64,000 nucleotides of DNA from Acidobacteriota bacterium (GTDB lineage Bacteria > Acidobacteriota > Blastocatellia > Pyrinomonadales > Pyrinomonadaceae). The position numbers and the translations under genes are program-made. The stretch is taken from NCBI GenBank assembly GCA_025463135.1, contig JAOAPY010000024.1, forward strand, positions 1 to 64,000. Direction: 5' to 3'. The notes under the pieces are model-generated. The model saw only the letters and a list, made by a program, of their open reading frames with translations. It made no database searches and had not been told where the DNA came from. Every line of letters begins with the position of its first letter. The stretch's first letter is position 1. Shown one piece after another: positions 60,546 through 64,000 of the stretch.

Positions 60546-61532
60546 TTGACGACTGTGAAGGAACTAAAAGATCTGCGCACGGCTCGCAAAGCCAGGCTTC
60601 CGGAATTTATCTCACCGCAACTGGCAACCCTGGTAAAGGCGCCGCCTCGCGAAGCCGACTGGTTGCATGAGTTGAAGTTTGACGGCTATCGCATGCTCTG
60701 TCGCATCGACCGCGGCAAAGTCCGATTCTTCAGCCGGAACGGCAAAGAGTGGACGGCAAAATTTCCCAGCGTCGGCGCCGCTGCAAAACTGCTGCCCGTC
60801 ACCAGCGCGATGCTTGATGGCGAAATTGTGATTGTCGATGCGCAGGGCCGATCCAGTTTTCAGAAGCTGCAACGGGCGATTGGCACAGGCGCCACGGCAG
60901 GCCTGGCGTATGAAATCTTTGATCTCATCTACCTTGACGGTTTTGATCTCACTCGCGTCCCGCTCAAGAAGAGAAAAGAACTCCTGAAAGGAATCTGCGG
61001 CGGCAGGCGTGACCTGCTGCGGTACAGCGAACATCTGGAAGGAAATGGTGACGCCTTCTTCAAGCACGCCTGCGAGTACGGCATTGAAGGCATCGTGTCC
61101 AAACGCGCTGATTCACCCTATGAGTCAACCCGCACGCGAAACTGGGTAAAGGTGAAGTGCGGCAAGCAGCAGGAGTTTGTGATCATCGGATACACGCCTT
61201 TGACAAAGAATCTGCCCGGCATTGGCTCGCTGATCCTGGGTGTTTATGAAAAAGGCAAGCTGGTCTATACGGGTCGTGTAGGAACAGGTTTCACAGTGAA
61301 GCTGCGAAGCGATCTGCAAAAGCAACTGGGCAAGCTGGTGCGTAAGACCTCGGCATTGTCGCTTGTACCCAAGGAACCCGGTCTGCGCCAGGCCCATTGG
61401 GTGGAACCAAAGTTAATTGCGGAAGTCGCCTTTGCGGAATGGACTGACGATGGCGCAATCAGACATCCGTCCTTTCAGGGTTTGCGCGAAGACAAGAGTC
61501 CGAAAGAAGTCGTGCGTGAGTTACCAAAGTAA
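60546..61532 (+). CDS. ligD: ATP-dependent DNA ligase, LigD ligase domain, stand-alone
   Basis: 328 residues. The nucleotidyl-lysine motif I is ELKFDGYR with Lys44. Motif III (AYEIFDLIYLDGFDL near 125), motif IV (EGIVSKRADSPYE near 182) and motif V (NWVKVKCGKQQEFVI near 200) follow, then the OB-fold. There is no polymerase or phosphoesterase domain, so it is the ligase part only. The start is TTG with GAGGGACA upstream. It seals nicks in DNA with ATP and is likely the end-joining partner of the ku genes about 5 kb upstream. Confidence 0.93.
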   Translation: MTTVKELKDLRTARKARLPEFISPQLATLVKAPPREADWLHELKFDGYRMLCRIDRGKVRFFSRNGKEWTAKFPSVGAAAKLLPVTSAMLDGEIVIVDAQGRSSFQKLQRAIGTGATAGLAYEIFDLIYLDGFDLTRVPLKKRKELLKGICGGRRDLLRYSEHLEGNGDAFFKHACEYGIEGIVSKRADSPYESTRTRNWVKVKCGKQQEFVIIGYTPLTKNLPGIGSLILGVYEKGKLVYTGRVGTGFTVKLRSDLQKQLGKLVRKTSALSLVPKEPGLRQAHWVEPKLIAEVAFAEWTDDGAIRHPSFQGLREDKSPKEVVRELPK

Positions 61533-61551
61533 CAATCGTGAGCGCAACTCA

Positions 61552-61603
61552 AGTCGAGTGAAGCCGCCCGCGTATCAATAAATGCGCGGGCGGCACACAC
61601 TCG
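61552..61603. terminator. Bidirectional hairpin between the ligase and EF-hand genes
   Basis: An outer GTCGAGTG/CACTCGAC pair (from 61553) surrounds an inner GCCGCCCGCG/CGCGGGCGGC stem. It lies between two convergent stops. It has no long T-run, so termination could be by Rho or pausing. Confidence 0.6.
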
Positions 61604-61606
61604 ACC

Positions 61607-62422
61607 TTATTGACCGCCTACAAGAAAGACGTCCCACGCCCATTTCGCGATATGCGAATGCCTGGTATCGGTGACCTTGGCTCGATACCTGAATTCATTA
61701 CCATTCTGGTCTGTCCGGCGACTTGTCTTGAAGTCCAGGGAGATCGATTCAACACCTAACTCGCTCAACGTATGAACCTCCCAAGGCTGACAGACACCAT
61801 CGTGATTAGCGTCCTGCCATAAACGAAGTTGCGTAAACATACCATCGCGGCGATCGATTATTCCGTCGCCATTACCCTGGTTCTCGGGCCTGTCGAATTC
61901 AGCCAGCGCCACGAAACCATTGGCGACTGGGGATTGTCGTTGCGGAGTATAATTGCCGAACAGCTCCATTCCGTTATCGACAATGCCGTTTTCGTTGCGA
62001 TCATAAAATAGAAACGCATTTGTAGCGCCTGACACGGGCCAGCCAATGCGTTCCTTTAGACCATCGGCGTTGAGATCAAAGTCGACACCGTTCGCGGCGT
62101 TAGTGAACTGGAAGCCACTGCCGTCGACGTCAATCAAAATTGGTGATCCTCCCTTAGCCTCACACTCGCAAATATTGGGACGCCACAGTTGGTCCTTCTC
62201 GCAATGTGTTGCACCGTTTCCATTACGGCACACGCACGCCCCCGAAACCGGGTCCCGAATATTGTAAGTCGGATTGGTACACGGGATTGGCGTCGGGCTG
62301 GGAGCCGCACTCGGAGATTGAGTGGAGGGATTGCCAGTAATTTCAGGTGTGGCCTGATAGGGGTCAATAAACAAGCAAAGCACCCAAAGTACGCTGAGGG
62401 CTGGAAGGAATACCATTCGCAT
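61607..62422 (-). CDS. Secreted protein with EF-hand-like calcium-binding segments
   Basis: 271 residues. The signal peptide FLPALSVLWVLCLFIDPYQA is followed by a Pro/Ser/Thr linker (residues 28-50) and a short Cys-rich part (CVCRNGNGATHCEKDQ, CECEAKGG). From residue 97 on, DxDxDG-type loops recur: DVDGSGFQF, DLNADGLKER, DRNENGIVDNG, GNGDGIIDRRDG and DANHDGVCQPWE, as in calcium-binding domains found at the ends of large surface proteins. I infer an extracellular Ca-binding protein. It is preceded by a small gene of unknown function 25 bases upstream. Confidence 0.75.
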   Translation of the reverse strand: MRMVFLPALSVLWVLCLFIDPYQATPEITGNPSTQSPSAAPSPTPIPCTNPTYNIRDPVSGACVCRNGNGATHCEKDQLWRPNICECEAKGGSPILIDVDGSGFQFTNAANGVDFDLNADGLKERIGWPVSGATNAFLFYDRNENGIVDNGMELFGNYTPQRQSPVANGFVALAEFDRPENQGNGDGIIDRRDGMFTQLRLWQDANHDGVCQPWEVHTLSELGVESISLDFKTSRRTDQNGNEFRYRAKVTDTRHSHIAKWAWDVFLVGGQ

Positions 62423-62447
62423 ACGAGGCTCCTATAATGTTAGCAAG

Positions 62448-62744
62448 CTACGCCGAGGTATTGAGTGGTGGTAACTCCGAAAAACTATCCTGGCGGATTG
62501 TTAAGCGATCGTATTCCTCGAACCCATTGACAGCGACACGTTGTGAGATTAGCGGGAGCAGAGCCTTATTACAGCGGAACCCCATGCTAAAAACGACTAT
62601 TTCCACGCGCTCATACCCTGCTTCTGGAGGGTAACTCGTCGACATATCTACATGTGGTGCCGCTCTGAGGAGGTCTTGCTCATTTTGCTGGGGCTGGTAG
62701 GTAAAGCGTAGCGTCACGGTTATTGCACCGAATAACTTTTGCAT
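62448..62744 (-). CDS. Small protein of unknown function
   Basis: 98 residues: AITVTLRFTYQPQQNEQDLL at the N-terminus, then SYPPEAGYERVEIVVFSMGF. It has no signal, membrane segment or known motif. It lies 25 bases upstream of the EF-hand protein on the same strand and 19 bases after the fatty acid hydroxylase gene, so it may be transcribed with either. Confidence 0.5.
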   Translation of the reverse strand: MQKLFGAITVTLRFTYQPQQNEQDLLRAAPHVDMSTSYPPEAGYERVEIVVFSMGFRCNKALLPLISQRVAVNGFEEYDRLTIRQDSFSELPPLNTSA

Positions 62745-62763
62745 TGCTTAAAAGGCTGGGACT

Positions 62764-63465
62764 CTAGACGCCTGACTCAATGCGGGTCTGGCTTGATCGT
62801 GCAGAGACTTTCGGGCGACCGAACAAATGCTCGCGCACCGGCTTGGGAAAGCGACTGGCGCAAATGACATCCCAAAAACTATTGGTTATGCCGTAGCCCC
62901 GGTGCATGCCTTTGGAAGTATGGTGATAGAGATGGTACTTCTTGATGTGTCGGAAGTAACGATTTCGGAAGTTGTAAAAGTGTTCGCAGTGGTGAATCCA
63001 CTCTTCAGCGACATAGAACTGCACCACCCCGGCCAGCAGCATAGGCGCAGAGTACAAAGGAAACAAGAGACTCACCGGGACCGCAACGACAAAAATAGGC
63101 ATCAGGTCTTTTAGCCGCCCATTGATGTGGGTGCCATCAAAAGGTCGTTCATGATGTCCAAAGTGAGTCGGATCGAGATACTTGTTCGAGAGATAGGTGA
63201 AATACTTCTTGTACTTTCGGTTGGACACCTTCCAGTGACGATGAAAAACAAAGCGGTGCGAAAAGTATTCAACCATCGTCCACACGGGGATCCCGAAAAG
63301 AAAGAAAGCCAGGGACCGAAAGGGATGTACCGAGCGCAAACCGATGGTTAACAGGATGGCAGCATACGCGGTGTAGAAAATAGTTACCGGGTAGAGCGTG
63401 CCACGCGAAATGGCAGCCTGCTCTCGCTTATAAGGACTGTGGGGAAGAAAGGAAGGGCGTGACAT
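62764..63465 (-). CDS. Fatty acid hydroxylase / sterol desaturase family membrane protein
   Basis: 233 residues. Four His-rich motifs are visible: HRFVFHRH (about 71-78), HFGHHERP (about 97-104), EWIHHCEHFYNFRN (about 150-163) and HLYHHTSKGMHRGYG (about 175-189). They are the diiron ligands of the superfamily, which hydroxylates or desaturates membrane lipids. There are two or three membrane spans (TAYAAILLTIGL, FRSLAFFLFGIPVWTM, VVAVPVSLLFPLY). The substrate is unknown; lipid tailoring is likely. The upstream gap 63466-63680 holds nothing I can name. Confidence 0.9.
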   Translation of the reverse strand: MSRPSFLPHSPYKREQAAISRGTLYPVTIFYTAYAAILLTIGLRSVHPFRSLAFFLFGIPVWTMVEYFSHRFVFHRHWKVSNRKYKKYFTYLSNKYLDPTHFGHHERPFDGTHINGRLKDLMPIFVVAVPVSLLFPLYSAPMLLAGVVQFYVAEEWIHHCEHFYNFRNRYFRHIKKYHLYHHTSKGMHRGYGITNSFWDVICASRFPKPVREHLFGRPKVSARSSQTRIESGV

Positions 63466-63680
63466 AAACCTCTCTCTTTTCGCTTAATTAGGACTGTCTG
63501 GCGACGACGCGACATCCTATCACATCAGGAACTATTGGCAATTCCTTTTTGACCTGGGGTAGTGCCCGAGCTTGGCTACAGGCGTTCTGAGTACCGACTT
63601 CAGTCTGACACTTTTTGCCCGGTTTCAAAAACATGCGTAAAAGGCGGTACTCTAAAGGCCTGAGATGGAACTGCCGAAAG

Positions 63681-64000
63681 TTAGCGAGCGTGGCCTGCAG
63701 CGCCTGCTTTGTCATCCTTCAAATGTTTCAAATGGCGTCTGACCCACCAGATAATTGCGAGCACACCGATGATGCCAATCACAAAATCAAACCTGTGAAA
63801 CAGCGTTTTGAGGGTCTCGTCTTTGTTCCACTTCTCGCCGAGCTTTTGGCCGACGTAGGCCAAACCCAAACACCACGGCAGTGAACCCGCGAAGGTGTAG
63901 AGCACAAAGCGCGTCAAATTCATGCGCGCCACGCCCGCCGGAAAAGCAATAAAAGTTCGGACAGCCGGCAGTAGACGGCTCGTAAATATGATCGCCTCAC
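63681..64000 (-). CDS. DedA family membrane protein, C-terminal part (cut by window edge)
   Basis: The frame is open through the window edge, so the gene is truncated at its 5' end. The visible segment includes SRLLPAVRTFIAFPAGVARM, which is the DedA conserved motif (F/Y-x-R-x(4)-R-x(3)-G type), followed by FAGSLPWCLGLAYVGQKLG. A last membrane segment (FDFVIGIIGVLAIIWWVRR) and a Lys/His tail follow. DedA proteins are membrane transporters or flippases needed for membrane homeostasis. Confidence 0.88.
   Translation of the reverse strand, partial: EAIIFTSRLLPAVRTFIAFPAGVARMNLTRFVLYTFAGSLPWCLGLAYVGQKLGEKWNKDETLKTLFHRFDFVIGIIGVLAIIWWVRRHLKHLKDDKAGAAGHAR

Noticed and set aside
63488-63715. A 75-residue minus-strand frame between the fatty acid hydroxylase and DedA genes
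   Set aside because: It overlaps the DedA 3' end in another frame and has no recognisable motif or ribosome site.

Overview
The window looks like a chromosomal segment of an acidobacterium, most likely a Blastocatellia-type lineage. This is an inference from content, not a phylogenetic result. The supporting features are paired DUF1501/DUF1800 secreted proteins, a very long SBBP-repeat mosaic protein, moderate-to-high GC, lysine biosynthesis by the succinylase route, dense families of short palindromic intergenic repeats, and housekeeping genes without phage or plasmid hallmarks. I see no rRNA, CRISPR array, integrase or transposase. One tRNA gene, tRNA-Pro(CGG), is present.

Layout. 0.2-3.7 kb: a VOC protein, a membrane J-domain protein, a small unknown and a secreted M1 aminopeptidase. 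3.7-13.5 kb: a 1.9-thousand-residue secreted mosaic protein, then the DUF1800-DUF1501 pair. 13.7-23.8 kb: a long minus-strand lysine/aspartate operon, lysC-dapE-dapB-dapA-dapD-aminotransferase-asd, followed by rpiB and zwf. Its leader has the conserved core of a lysine riboswitch and an intrinsic terminator ending three bases before lysC. 24-28.5 kb: a divergent pgi-gnd-pgl-HAD operon, so oxidative pentose-phosphate genes flank the lysine leader on both sides. 28.8-35.1 kb: FtsH-type protease, an HD hydrolase of the alarmone-hydrolase type, an aspartyl protease, PRPP synthetase and a SLOG-like protein with four membrane segments. 35.8-38.5 kb: a secreted metzincin. 38.6-42.8 kb: a FEN-type exonuclease and a cluster of YciI, VOC/PhnB and DoxX proteins. 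43.3-49.2 kb: a minor-pilin operon (FimT, PilV, PilW, very large PilX). 49.6-52.5 kb: an ECF sigma factor with DUF6596, a beta-barrel protein and a small LTxxQ-like protein. 52.6-55.5 kb: a minus-strand group with two overlapping ku genes. 56-64 kb: tRNA-Pro, an arsenic operon (arsI-aquaporin-arsC with divergent arsR), DUF2071, an LigD-type ligase, an EF-hand secreted protein, a fatty acid hydroxylase and a truncated DedA gene at the edge.

Functional links. The lysine operon holds every step from aspartate to LL-diaminopimelate, with dapF and lysA absent from the window. The two ku genes and the stand-alone ligase 5 kb away could make a split non-homologous end-joining set. The arsenic genes form a self-contained detoxification unit under a visible divergent control region.

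The most unusual layer is intergenic. At least five families of short nested palindromes are scattered through the window. One family sits repeatedly at gene 5' ends, where open reading frames run through it and give false N-termini. Another lies in frame inside the metalloprotease gene. Several start sites given here were moved downstream of such repeats on ribosome-binding-site and protein-family grounds.
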